In this document: positions 17,329 through 25,917 of the stretch, piece by piece
Position numbering within the stretch: position 1 is the stretch's first letter
How the letters are laid out: each line of letters starts with the position of its first letter
DNA from: DASRCB01 sp035653295
Lineage (GTDB): Bacteria > Acidobacteriota > Terriglobia > Bryobacterales > Bryobacteraceae
Direction of reading: 5' to 3'
Length of the DNA stretch: 52,395 bases
NCBI GenBank assembly: GCA_035653295.1
Contig: DASRCB010000358.1
Location: 1 to 52,395, forward strand
Position numbers and translations under genes: made by a program
Notes under the pieces: model-generated
Told to the model about the DNA's origin: nothing
Database searches by the model: none
Seen by the model: only the letters and a program-made list of their open reading frames with translations

Positions 17329-17949
17329 TTATGTTCCACGTGGAACATCCCCGACGAGGACGACAGAATCAGACCACGGCAACGGTATCGGGAGGTGCCA
17401 GTTCACGTCAGAATCAGCCGGCCGAACTCCGGCCGACGTTAGCAGAGCAATTCGAGAAGCCAGCCGCTTAGCCGCCGCAAGCACATCACCACTGCGGACC
17501 GCTCGCGACACCATCCAGGCCCAGAAGCCCTCAACGTCCCCGGAACGCTTCGCCAGCACGGAGATGTTCGGTAATGCGCGCGTGCTCTCCTTGAGGAACG
17601 CCGCCTTCCTGTGATTCGCCTCGACAAGAGTTATCTGCGCTGCTGGAAGCACCACCGCGATCGGAACGCCAGGAAAACCGGCCCCGGAACCCAGATCCAC
17701 AATGCTGCTCTCTGCTCCTCCGAGGTCCCGGATCACCTTGGCCAGGAATACCGACTCGCCATAGTGGCGAACGACCGCCTCCTGCATTGAATGAACGGCA
17801 GTGAGGTTCATGCGCTGGTTCCAGCGCTGGAGGAGATCGTAATGCGCTTCCAGCTCCGCGATCTGCTTTGAACTCAGCTCGCAGACCCCGTCCAGAGCGG
17901 CGGCGAGCAGCTCGCCGAAGCTTCCCGATTCACGCGGTTTCGCGCGCAA
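17329..17949 (-). CDS. rsmG: 16S rRNA (guanine-527-N7) methyltransferase RsmG
   Basis: The protein has 206 residues. It opens with helices containing YDLLQRWNQRMNLTAVHS, typical of RsmG/GidB, and has the SAM-binding motif SSIVDLGSGAGFPGVPIAV, ITLVEANHRKAAFLKE and VLAKRSGDVEGF. It methylates G527 of 16S rRNA; loss of the enzyme gives low-level streptomycin resistance in other bacteria. Its start overlaps the end of mnmG by 20 bases, so the two are co-transcribed. The C-terminal residues are encoded by a parS palindrome, which may constrain that end of the protein. Confidence 0.95.
   Translation of the reverse strand: MRAKPRESGSFGELLAAALDGVCELSSKQIAELEAHYDLLQRWNQRMNLTAVHSMQEAVVRHYGESVFLAKVIRDLGGAESSIVDLGSGAGFPGVPIAVVLPAAQITLVEANHRKAAFLKESTRALPNISVLAKRSGDVEGFWAWMVSRAVRSGDVLAAAKRLASRIALLTSAGVRPADSDVNWHLPIPLPWSDSVVLVGDVPRGT
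17332..17347. promoter_or_regulatory. parS site 2, inside the 3' end of rsmG
   Basis: TGTTCCACGTGGAACA is a perfect 16-base palindrome. On the minus strand it is read as the final codons of rsmG (V-P-R-G-T followed by stop), so the centromere-like site and the C-terminus of RsmG are the same DNA. Confidence 0.9.
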
Positions 17950-19789
17950 GGCTCAAATACACGTCGAGAACGGCGATTGCCGCCGGCGTGATCCCGGGGA
18001 TGCGCCCCGCCTGACCGAGTGTTTCCGGCCGAACGCGCTCCAGCTTCTGCCGGACCTCCGTTGAAAGGCCCGGGACCACAGCGTAGTGGAACGACGCCGG
18101 TATCCGCCGCCGTTCCGCGTCCCGCAGCCGCTCGATCTGGCGATCCTGCTGTGCGATGTAGCCGGCGTACTTCGCCTCGGTCTCGATGGTGGTCAGCACG
18201 CCGTGTACGGGCTTCTCGCCTGCCGCACGCTCGAGCCACGACGCAAGCTGGTCAATGCCGGCCTCCGGCCGCCGGAGCCAGGTCAGCAGTGTCGGGCGGT
18301 CATCCGCTTTGATGTCGGAAAGAATGGTGCGATCGATGCGTTGCGCCTCGAGCAACCCCCGAAACGTCTCTCTCTGCCGCTGCTTTTTTTCGAACAGAGC
18401 CCACCGGCCGTCATCCACCAGGCCAGCACGCCGGCCGATCGGCGTCAGCCGCTCGTCGGCGTTGTCGATGCGCAGGTGCAGCCGGAACTCGGCGCGCGAC
18501 GTAAACATCCGGTATGGCTCGTCAGCACCCTTGCTGATCAGGTCGTCGATGAGAATACCCGTATAACCATCGGACCGCCCGAGCGTGACCGGCTCCCGTC
18601 TCTGGACCTTCAGAGCCGCATTGATCCCAGCGACTAATCCCTGACAAGCGGCCTCTTCGTAACCCGAGGTACCGTTGATCTGGCCGGCGAGGAAGAGTCC
18701 TGGAATGCGCTTCACCTCCAGCGTGTGATCCAGCTCGCGGGGATCGATCGCATCGTACTCGATGGCGTAGCCGGGCCGGATCATCTCGGCGGCATGGAGT
18801 CCCGGGATCGATGCCACCATGGCCTGCTGCACATCAATCGGCATGCTTGTGGACATGCCATTTACGTAGACCTCATGGGTATCGATGCCCTCAGGCTCGA
18901 GGAAGATCTGGTGCCGCGGCTTGTCAGGGAATTTGACCACCTTATCTTCTATGGAAGGGCAATAACGGGGCCCGATACCCTCGATTTGGCCGCTGTACAA
19001 CGGTGATCGCGAGATGCTGTCTCTAAGGATGCGCAGCGTCTCCGGTGTCGTCCATGCGATGTGGCACGGTACCTGTTCGCGGCGGATCTCTTCCGTCAGG
19101 AACGAGAATGGCGTCGGCCGGGCGTCGCCGTGCTGCGGCTCGAAGCACGACCAGTCAATCGTCCGCCCGTCCAGGCGGGGCGGCGTCCCTGTCTTCAGGC
19201 GAGTCCACGCCAGGCCCACGGTTCGGAGCTGATCGCCGAGGAGCGTCGAAGCCGATTCGCCGTTGCGGCCGCAACTATATTTCTTTTCACCAACATGCGC
19301 GAGCCCGTTCAGGAACGTTCCGGTTGTTACTACAACAGTAGATGCGTGCAATATGCGCCCGTCCTGCAATACTACACCTGCAATAGCTCGATCGGGCGCA
19401 AACTCGAGGCCCGCTACCTCCGCCTGGAGAATCCGGACGTTCGGTTCCGCCTCGAGGACCTGCCGCATGCGGATCCGGTACTGCTTCTTGTCACACTGGG
19501 CTCGCGGGGACCAGACGGCCGGGCCGCGGCTCGTGTTCAATAGCCGGAACTGGATGCCAACCGCGTCTGTGACCTCCCCCATGACCCCGCCGAGCGCATC
19601 CACCTCGCGAACCAGATGACCCTTGGCAATCCCGCCCACGGCCGGATTGCAGGACATCTGCGCAATCAGGTCGATGTTCATGGTGACGATCGCGGTGCGC
19701 AGGCCCATGCGCGCCGCGGCGCGCGCCGCCTCGCAGCCGGCATGGCCAGCGCCGACCACGATCACGTCATAAGAAGAGCTCCGCAGCAC
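17930..19789 (-). CDS. mnmG: tRNA uridine-34 carboxymethylaminomethyl modification enzyme MnmG (GidA)
   Basis: The protein has 619 residues, the normal family size. The FAD-binding site is DVIVVGAGHAGCEAA (residues about 8-22), followed by the MnmG signatures MSCNPAVGGIAKGHLVREVDALGG and TGTFLNGLAHVG, and in the C-terminal half FLAGQINGTSGYEEAACQG and FTSRAEFRLHLR. With MnmE it forms the (carboxymethyl)aminomethyl group on U34 of several tRNAs. No mnmE is present in this window. It is the first gene of the mnmG-rsmG-parA-parB cluster, which in many bacteria lies close to the replication origin. The ATG was chosen because it begins directly before the FAD strand. Confidence 0.97.
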   Translation of the reverse strand: MLRSSSYDVIVVGAGHAGCEAARAAARMGLRTAIVTMNIDLIAQMSCNPAVGGIAKGHLVREVDALGGVMGEVTDAVGIQFRLLNTSRGPAVWSPRAQCDKKQYRIRMRQVLEAEPNVRILQAEVAGLEFAPDRAIAGVVLQDGRILHASTVVVTTGTFLNGLAHVGEKKYSCGRNGESASTLLGDQLRTVGLAWTRLKTGTPPRLDGRTIDWSCFEPQHGDARPTPFSFLTEEIRREQVPCHIAWTTPETLRILRDSISRSPLYSGQIEGIGPRYCPSIEDKVVKFPDKPRHQIFLEPEGIDTHEVYVNGMSTSMPIDVQQAMVASIPGLHAAEMIRPGYAIEYDAIDPRELDHTLEVKRIPGLFLAGQINGTSGYEEAACQGLVAGINAALKVQRREPVTLGRSDGYTGILIDDLISKGADEPYRMFTSRAEFRLHLRIDNADERLTPIGRRAGLVDDGRWALFEKKQRQRETFRGLLEAQRIDRTILSDIKADDRPTLLTWLRRPEAGIDQLASWLERAAGEKPVHGVLTTIETEAKYAGYIAQQDRQIERLRDAERRRIPASFHYAVVPGLSTEVRQKLERVRPETLGQAGRIPGITPAAIAVLDVYLSLARETA

Positions 19790-19860
19790 GACTGACTACG
19801 ATGTTAGCGCCTGGGTGCGGGCCTAACGGCGCACGGCCGAAGACGTATAGGTATGTACCC

Positions 19861-20913
19861 ATGCCATCGAAGCCACTGGCGCTCCTGATTCCGCTCGCGG
19901 CCATCGCCGCTCAGCTGCCCGACGACAAACCCGCCGAACAGGCATTCCGGAACATCCAGGTGCTGAAGGGACTGCCCCAATCGCAGCTCCTCACGACGAT
20001 GTTCTTCATTCGCGCGTCGCTCGGGGTCAGCTGCGAGCACTGCCATTCCGATGCTGGGTTTGAGAAGGACGAAAAACCGGCGAAGCTGAGAGCGCGTGAA
20101 ATGATCCGCATGGTGCGTCAGCTCAACCAGACGCAGTTCGGCGGCCGTGCAACCATTTCCTGCAACACGTGTCATCGAGGCAGCCTGCGGCCAGAGGCCT
20201 CGCCCGCCTTCGCGGAAATCGTTCAGGCCCAACCGAAGCAGGAAAATCCCGCCATCGGACCGCTTCCCAGCGCCCGGCAGCTCTTTGCGCGCCATCTTCA
20301 GGCCATCGGAGGCGAAGCCGCTTTGAAGCGGATCGCCTCACGGCGAATGAAAGGCACGCGGTTTTCATCCGAAGGGTGGAGCGCGCCGGTGGAAATCGAC
20401 CAGCAGGCGCCAAATGCCTGGATCGCCAGCTTCACATTACAGGCCCGTTTCATCTCCGCCTGGGACGGCGCGCACGGGTGGAATCATGACGACCAGGGCT
20501 ACCACGATGTCGACAGCAAGGACCTGTCGGAGCTACGGCAGGACGCCGAGTTCTACCGCGACATAAAACTGAACGAGCTCTTTCGCGGCGCGGAGACCTC
20601 CGGGCGCGACATGATCAACGGCCGCGCTGTGTATGTCGTGCATGCCAACGACGCGGACGGCCAGCCAAAAGCGCTCTATTTCGATGTGGAGACCGGGCTG
20701 CTGTCGCGCATCGCCGGCTCAGACCCCTCCGCCTTCGGACCGCTGCCGCACGTAGTGGACTACTCAGATTATCGGGAGGTCGACGGCATCAAAACGCCGT
20801 TCACCATCGGCCACCTGAGGCCCGATTTCAGCACCCTCGACAAGTTCGCCAGCATTGAACAGAACGTTGCGCTGCCGCCCGACACCTTCATGAAGCCGCC
20901 GCTGGCGCGCTGA
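19861..20913 (+). CDS. Two-heme c-type cytochrome (reaction-centre cytochrome-like) with C-terminal beta-rich domain
   Basis: The protein has 350 residues from ATG 19861. An open frame extends upstream, but the signal peptide (SKPLALLIPLAAIAAQL) begins here. The N-terminal half resembles the photosynthetic reaction-centre cytochrome c subunit family found in many non-photosynthetic acidobacteria: PAEQAFRNIQVLKGLP, a first heme site C58-E-H-C61-H62, and a second C101-N-T-C104-H105. From about residue 140 a second domain begins (ARHLQAIGGEAALKRI, a common start of beta-rich LolA-like periplasmic modules), with FDVETGLLSRI and VDGIKTPFTI. It is probably periplasmic and involved in electron transfer. 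It stands alone, divergent from mnmG. Confidence 0.8.
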   Translation: MPSKPLALLIPLAAIAAQLPDDKPAEQAFRNIQVLKGLPQSQLLTTMFFIRASLGVSCEHCHSDAGFEKDEKPAKLRAREMIRMVRQLNQTQFGGRATISCNTCHRGSLRPEASPAFAEIVQAQPKQENPAIGPLPSARQLFARHLQAIGGEAALKRIASRRMKGTRFSSEGWSAPVEIDQQAPNAWIASFTLQARFISAWDGAHGWNHDDQGYHDVDSKDLSELRQDAEFYRDIKLNELFRGAETSGRDMINGRAVYVVHANDADGQPKALYFDVETGLLSRIAGSDPSAFGPLPHVVDYSDYREVDGIKTPFTIGHLRPDFSTLDKFASIEQNVALPPDTFMKPPLAR

Positions 20914-20969
20914 GCGCCCGATCGAGCGCGCTATAACATGGTAGGTCGCCGAGTCGGCGGCACACACAC

Positions 20970-20975
20970 GGAGGG
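20970..20975 (+). promoter_or_regulatory. Ribosome binding site that fixes the CTG start of purD
   Basis: GGAGGG at 20970-20975 is a near-consensus Shine-Dalgarno sequence. It is followed after five bases (ATACC) by CTG at 20981, exactly where PurD homologues begin. Confidence 0.75.
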
Positions 20976-20980
20976 ATACC

Positions 20981-22213
20981 CTGAACATTCTGGTCATCGG
21001 CAGCGGCGGGCGGGAGCATGCGCTTTGCTGGAGTCTGGCGAAATCGCCCGGCGCACAGGTATTCGCCACGCCAGGCAATCCCGGCATGGCAGAGATCGCG
21101 ACCTGTCTGCCGGCGAGCGATCCGGTGGCCATTGCTGAAGCGCACAAGATTGACCTGACGGTGGTCGGTCCCGAAGCGCCGCTCGCCGAAGGCATCGTCG
21201 ACCGCTTCCGCGAACGCGGTCTGCGCATCGTCGGCCCCTCGCGTGAACCGGCCCGCCTCGAGAGCAGCAAGGTATTCGCGAAAGACTTCATGCAGCGCCA
21301 CGGCATTCCCACGGCGCGGCATGTGACCGCGCAGACTCCCGCCGAGGCGCTGGACGCGCTGCGCGCCTTTCGCGCGCCGGTTGTGCTCAAGACAGACGGC
21401 CTCGCCGCCGGCAAAGGCGTGATCGTCGCGCGGACGCAGGCGGAGGCCGAGGACGGCATCGCGCCGCTCATGGCGTCCGGCTCCCCGCTGGTCATCGAGG
21501 AGTTCCTCGAGGGCGAGGAAGCCAGCTTCATCGTGGTGAGCGACGGCGAGAACGTCGTACCCTTCGAGGCCTCGCAGGATCACAAAGCGGTGTTCGACGG
21601 CGATCAGGGTCCGAATACCGGCGGCATGGGCGCCTACTGCGATGGCCGCATTCTTGACGCAGCCCAAACCGCGGCGGTGATGGATACGGTCATCCGCCCG
21701 GCCATCGAGGGCATGAAGCGTGAGGGCACGCCCTTTACCGGGTTTCTGTACGCCGGACTCATGATGACGGCCGCGGGACCGCGCGTGCTCGAATTTAACG
21801 TTCGGCTCGGCGATCCCGAGGCGCAGGCGTTGCTGCACCGCCTCGATTCGGATCTCGCGCCCGTGCTGGACGCGGCCGCGTCGCCCGGCGGGCTGCGTGG
21901 TGTAAAGCTCGCGTGGAAAGCCGATCCGTCAGTATGCGTGGTGATTGCAGCCGCCGGGTATCCGGGCACGCCGAAAAAAGGCGACCCAATCACCGGGATG
22001 GAAAACGTGGACAATGCGGTCCTTTTTCAGGCGGGAACGGAACGCGACCTTTATGGCGTCAAAACCGCCGGCGGCCGGGTTCTCGGGGTCACGTCCTCAG
22101 GACCGGACCTCGCTTCGGCGATTCGCAATACATACGCCGAAGTCGCGAAGATCCACTTCGACGGAATGCATTACCGGACGGATATCGGCAAAAAGGGCCT
22201 GAAGCGCTGGTAG
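20981..22213 (+). CDS. purD: Phosphoribosylamine-glycine ligase PurD, CTG start
   Basis: PurD catalyses the ATP-dependent joining of phosphoribosylamine and glycine in purine synthesis. The first canonical ATG (21086) would remove the conserved N-terminus. In the same frame, 105 bases upstream, CTG 20981 gives NILVIGSGGREHALCWSL, the family's standard beginning, with a strong Shine-Dalgarno five bases before it. The protein is then 410 residues. Further motifs: VVGPEAPLAEGIVD, VVLKTDGLAAGKGVIV (ATP-grasp), GPNTGGMGAYC and LEFNVRLGDPEAQ. No other purine genes are adjacent. The stop codon overlaps the 3' end of a convergent tRNA-Arg gene. Confidence 0.93.
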   Translation: MNILVIGSGGREHALCWSLAKSPGAQVFATPGNPGMAEIATCLPASDPVAIAEAHKIDLTVVGPEAPLAEGIVDRFRERGLRIVGPSREPARLESSKVFAKDFMQRHGIPTARHVTAQTPAEALDALRAFRAPVVLKTDGLAAGKGVIVARTQAEAEDGIAPLMASGSPLVIEEFLEGEEASFIVVSDGENVVPFEASQDHKAVFDGDQGPNTGGMGAYCDGRILDAAQTAAVMDTVIRPAIEGMKREGTPFTGFLYAGLMMTAAGPRVLEFNVRLGDPEAQALLHRLDSDLAPVLDAAASPGGLRGVKLAWKADPSVCVVIAAAGYPGTPKKGDPITGMENVDNAVLFQAGTERDLYGVKTAGGRVLGVTSSGPDLASAIRNTYAEVAKIHFDGMHYRTDIGKKGLKRW

Positions 22214-22284
22214 GGACGGGCAGATTCGAACTGCCGACCTGTCGCTTAGGAGGCGACCGCTCTATCCATCTGAGCTACGTCCCC
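22208..22284 (-). tRNA. tRNA-Arg (CCU anticodon)
   Basis: The minus strand forms a full cloverleaf. The acceptor GGGGACG pairs with CGTCCCT (terminal G-U), then T8, D arm AGCTCAGATGGATAGAGC, anticodon stem GTCGC/GCGAC around CTCCTAA with anticodon CCT, and T arm GGTTCGAATC-type sequence (CAGTTCGAATCTG). The discriminator is A and CCA is encoded at 22210-22208. The encoded CCA, the discriminator and the last acceptor bases overlap the final six bases of purD on the other strand. Confidence 0.95.
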
Positions 22285-22286
22285 GA

Positions 22287-22326
22287 AAACTGCTAACAGT
22301 TTAGCAACCCGGCCGCAAAGGCCGGG
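22287..22326. repeat. Two hairpins upstream of the Oar-like receptor
   Basis: AAACTG-CTAA-CAGTTT (22287-22302) and CCCGGCC-GCAAA-GGCCGGG (22308-22326) are perfect hairpins between the divergent tRNA-Arg and receptor genes. Their role is unknown; the second resembles a terminator stem but has no T-run. Confidence 0.5.
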
Positions 22327-22389
22327 AAACACGATTATCAGATTTCGAGTCTATGGGTCAGGCTTTAGACGCTTCAGCGGAGTTGAACC

Positions 22390-25300
22390 ATGACCCGTTC
22401 GCTTTCCTTCGTGTGTGCGGCCGCGCTCGTGCTGTTCCTTACATCGAACGCCAGCGCGCAGTTCAATGCCAGGCTTCAGGGCACTGTTTCCGACGCAACC
22501 GGCGCCGTCATTCCGGGCGCCACGGTTACTCTCACCAACAAAGAAACGAATAAGTCGCAGACCGTACAATCGGACCCGAGCGGCGTGTACACGTTCAACG
22601 CACTGCCGCCGGGCACTTACAGTCTGAAGGCGGAGCTGCAGGGCTTCAATACCTTCACTCAGGACAACATTACGATTGCCGCCGAGCAGAGCCAAAGCCT
22701 GAATGTCACGCTACAGCCGGGAGCAGTGACCCAGTCTGTAACGGTGACAGCTCCGACGGTCGCCTCGCTCGATACGGAGAACGCCAACATAGGGACTGAG
22801 CTCATTAATGCCCAGGTCACTCACCTGCCGCAGTTCGCGCGCGATCCCTACAATCTGATCATGCTGTCTCCGAACGTGACCATGGATGCCGGACGATCGG
22901 GAAACGGCCAGGCAGTGAATCTGCCCAATACCACAGGCCCTGGCGGTTCCAACTCCTCCATCTTTCAGACCGAGAATCAGGTCCCCGTTGCGGCCAACGG
23001 CCAGCGCATCTCCTCGAATAACTTCATGATTGACGGGGTCAGCGTAAATAGTCTGGAGTGGGGCGGCGGCGCCGTAGTTACACCGAATCAGGAATCCATC
23101 AAGTCGATGGTGATTCTGACCGACCCGTACTCGGCCGAATACGGGCGCAACACCGGCGCGCAGATCAATGTTATTTCGCAGAACGGGACCAACCAGTTCC
23201 ACGGCAGCGGTGTGTTCCGCTACAGCGATCCGATTTTCAACGCTTACAACTCCTGGGGCGGACCCGGCGGCGCCTTGCCCACGCGCGATAACGATATGTA
23301 CAAGCAGTTCGCGGCAAGCCTCGGCGGGCCGGTTATCAAGAATCACCTCTTCTTCTTCTTTTCCTACGAGGGGTTGCGCGACAACACCATCGGCTATTAC
23401 ACCGGCTGGGTGGAAACACCGCAGTTCCGCCAGGCCGTGCTGAACGCGCGTCCGAACGGGCTGCTCACGAAGCTGTTGAATGCGCCGGGGTCGCAGCCGC
23501 GGATCGTGTCGGTTTTAAACTCCCCGTGCCCGTCAGCGTTTGCGGCCAATGCCTGCCGCCAGGTTCAGGGCGGCATTGACGTAGGATCCTTCACGGGCGG
23601 AATCGGGCAATACACGAACACGCTGGGCGGCGGGCTCGACGGAATCCCCGACCTCGAGTTCGCGCAGTTCTTCAATCCCAGCAACACTTCGGGAAACCAG
23701 TACAACTTCCGAATCGACTACAACCTCGGGGAGAAGGACACCATCGCCTTCAGCGATTACATCACCCGCTTGAACACGCTTGGCGGCGATACCAGCAGCT
23801 TCAGCCGGCCAATGGCCGACCTCGTCTTTAATCCCCTGAACACCGCCGGGACGCTGATCGAGAATCACATTTTCGGACCAACGCTGCTGAACCAGTTTCG
23901 CTGGAACTATACGCGGTTTTCGAACAACCAGATCAACTCGGGCGGGAACGTGAACTGGGGCATTCCACGGCTGGAGGTGCAGGACTATCCCATCTCGCGA
24001 GTAACCTTCGGCGCGCCGCAGGGAACGAATACACCCGCCGCGCTGGCGCAGAACACGTTCGAGTTCGCCGACATCCTGAACCTGGTCCACGCAAATCATT
24101 CATTCCGCTACGGCGGCGGCGTCCGCTGGGAGCAGGACAATAACAATCTGGCCGGAGCGTCCCGGCCGATTTACGTGTTCAGCGGTCTGTGGAACCTTGC
24201 GAACGATGCTCCCATCTTCGAAGGCATTGGCGCGAATCCGAACACGGGCGGTCCGGCGAACGCGCAGCGCTATTTCCGCACGCGCGATTACGACATGTTC
24301 TTCCAGGACGACTGGAAAGTAAAGCCCAATCTTACTCTGAATCTTGGTCTGCGCTGGGAATACTTCAGCCCGCTGACCGAGACGCGCGGCAAGCTCAGCA
24401 ACGTCTTCTTCCCGTCGGCGTACAACGCCTTCGACGCCAGAGTTGGGGCCGTGAGCGGGCAGCTTTATAACTCGATCCGCACGGATTTCGGTCCGCGTTT
24501 CGGGTTCGCGTACTCACCGCTCGGGACCAGCAGCAATTTCGTGATTCGCGGCGGATTCGGCATTTTCTACGATCGGCTGCCCGATGTGAGCTTCACGAAT
24601 ACGATGCAGAACCCGCCGTTCTTCGCTTATTACAACATCTGCTGCGGCACGGCCTCTACTTCGTTCGGCACGCCGTTCGCGAATGGTCAGATTCTGTATG
24701 CCTTTGGCTCCAGTAATTCGCCATTCAGCTACCCCGCGAATCCCGCTCTGGCGCAGGGCCTGAATCCAGTTACGGGAGCGCCTAACAATGGCGCCGTTTC
24801 CGTCTATGGAGCCTTTCCGAAGACGACAACACCATACTCGTATATCTACTCCATGCAGCTGGAGTATCGGATGCCCTGGAACTTCGTCGCGTCGCTCGGT
24901 TACTCCGGCAGCGATACGCACCACGAGGTCCGGTTCGCCGATGTATGTTTCCTGTACACTTGTAACTCCGCATCTTACTTCGCGATCTACCAGGCGCAAA
25001 CCGACGTCGACGGTAACTATAATGCGCTGATCGCCACGCTCACTCGCCAGCTGACTCACGGACTGCAGATGCAGGTCAACTATCGCTGGTCGAAGAGCCT
25101 GGACTATTTGTCCTACGGGGGTCCCGGCGCCGTCACCAACCAGACTTACCCGCAGAATCAGGCGACCGAGTACGGCCCGTCGGATTACGACACGCCGCAG
25201 TTTTTCCTGGCCAGCGCGATGTGGCATGTTCCCACGCCGCGTCATCATGGACTGCTCGGGATCCTGACCGGAGGGTGGGAGTTGAATCCCATCCTGACCT

Positions 25301-25764
25301 TCCACAGCGGCTTTCCATGGACGCCCAAAATCGGGCAGTCGGTCGTGACGCCCGGCGGACCGACGCTGGCGCCCATCCGGCCGACGGTGTATTACGGCGG
25401 AGCGAAGGATGATCAGTCTGTAGCGGCGTGGGAGACGGGATCGAATTTCCCGGGTGGCGGCGCGAAATACTTCGACGTCAAGGACACTGGATTCCCCGGC
25501 GTCGGCCGGAACTCCTTCCGCGGCCCGCATTTCTTCCAGACCAACGTGAGCGTCGGCAAAATGACGGCGCTGCCGTGGCTGCATCTCGGCGAAGCAGCGG
25601 AACTGGAACTGCGCATGGACGTCTACAACGCGTTTAACCAGACCAATCTGCTGCCGCTCGGCTTCTTCAGCCAGGGGACGATGGCCGACCAGCCGTTCTT
25701 CGGAATCGCTGATGGCGCGATGGCCGGCCGGGTCGTGCAGATTCAGGCGCGGTTCAGTTTCTGA
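22390..25764 (+). CDS. Oar-like TonB-dependent receptor with carboxypeptidase-regulatory-like domain
   Basis: The protein has 1124 residues. The signal peptide (about 1-23) ends TSNASA. Residues 25-110 are the CarboxypepD_reg domain (ARLQGTVSDATGAVIPGATV, PPGTYSLKAELQGF). A plug follows with SSNNFMIDGVSVN and SAEYGRNTGAQINVISQNGTNQFHG, then HLFFFFSYEGLRDN and a large barrel ending in VVQIQARFSF. This is the complete architecture typical of acidobacterial Oar-like outer-membrane proteins, which probably import oligosaccharides or peptides. The start ATG has GGAG seven bases upstream. The gene is followed by a family-39-type glycosidase, so the pair may serve plant-type glycan uptake; that link is an inference. 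Confidence 0.93.
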   Translation: MTRSLSFVCAAALVLFLTSNASAQFNARLQGTVSDATGAVIPGATVTLTNKETNKSQTVQSDPSGVYTFNALPPGTYSLKAELQGFNTFTQDNITIAAEQSQSLNVTLQPGAVTQSVTVTAPTVASLDTENANIGTELINAQVTHLPQFARDPYNLIMLSPNVTMDAGRSGNGQAVNLPNTTGPGGSNSSIFQTENQVPVAANGQRISSNNFMIDGVSVNSLEWGGGAVVTPNQESIKSMVILTDPYSAEYGRNTGAQINVISQNGTNQFHGSGVFRYSDPIFNAYNSWGGPGGALPTRDNDMYKQFAASLGGPVIKNHLFFFFSYEGLRDNTIGYYTGWVETPQFRQAVLNARPNGLLTKLLNAPGSQPRIVSVLNSPCPSAFAANACRQVQGGIDVGSFTGGIGQYTNTLGGGLDGIPDLEFAQFFNPSNTSGNQYNFRIDYNLGEKDTIAFSDYITRLNTLGGDTSSFSRPMADLVFNPLNTAGTLIENHIFGPTLLNQFRWNYTRFSNNQINSGGNVNWGIPRLEVQDYPISRVTFGAPQGTNTPAALAQNTFEFADILNLVHANHSFRYGGGVRWEQDNNNLAGASRPIYVFSGLWNLANDAPIFEGIGANPNTGGPANAQRYFRTRDYDMFFQDDWKVKPNLTLNLGLRWEYFSPLTETRGKLSNVFFPSAYNAFDARVGAVSGQLYNSIRTDFGPRFGFAYSPLGTSSNFVIRGGFGIFYDRLPDVSFTNTMQNPPFFAYYNICCGTASTSFGTPFANGQILYAFGSSNSPFSYPANPALAQGLNPVTGAPNNGAVSVYGAFPKTTTPYSYIYSMQLEYRMPWNFVASLGYSGSDTHHEVRFADVCFLYTCNSASYFAIYQAQTDVDGNYNALIATLTRQLTHGLQMQVNYRWSKSLDYLSYGGPGAVTNQTYPQNQATEYGPSDYDTPQFFLASAMWHVPTPRHHGLLGILTGGWELNPILTFHSGFPWTPKIGQSVVTPGGPTLAPIRPTVYYGGAKDDQSVAAWETGSNFPGGGAKYFDVKDTGFPGVGRNSFRGPHFFQTNVSVGKMTALPWLHLGEAAELELRMDVYNAFNQTNLLPLGFFSQGTMADQPFFGIADGAMAGRVVQIQARFSF

Positions 25765-25776
25765 AGCGCCTTTTGT

Positions 25777-25799
25777 GGTGCAAGCCTTTGGCTTGCACC
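25777..25799. terminator. Strong hairpin after the Oar-like receptor
   Basis: GGTGCAAGCC-TTT-GGCTTGCACC is a perfect 10-bp stem with a 3-base loop, 12 bases after the stop codon. A T-run precedes it but does not follow it. It may act as an RNA 3' end or belong to the same hairpin-repeat class as the element at 25844. Confidence 0.5.
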
Positions 25800-25843
25800 T
25801 GAATTCTGGACATTCTCCTGAAATGCCGAGCGCTCGATGGGGG

Positions 25844-25879
25844 GCAGGGCCTAGCCCTGCGGCGAGCTCTCAGCCCGCC
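25844..25879. repeat. Tandem palindromic hairpin element, copy 2
   Basis: GCAGGGC-CTA-GCCCTGC (25844-25860) abuts a second hairpin (25861-25879) with arms GGCGAGCT and AGCCCGCC around CTC, which has one mismatch. The layout of 17 plus 19 bases equals the element at 2649-2684. In the first hairpin two positions differ from copy 1 on both arms in a way that keeps pairing. Confidence 0.7.
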
Positions 25880-25917
25880 TCGCGTGCGAGCGTGCCCGCG
25901 CTGATAACGTAAGGCTC

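Noticed and set aside
22208..22284. tRNA-Arg as an integration site of a mobile element
   Set aside because: No integrase, no repeated tRNA end and no phage genes lie nearby.
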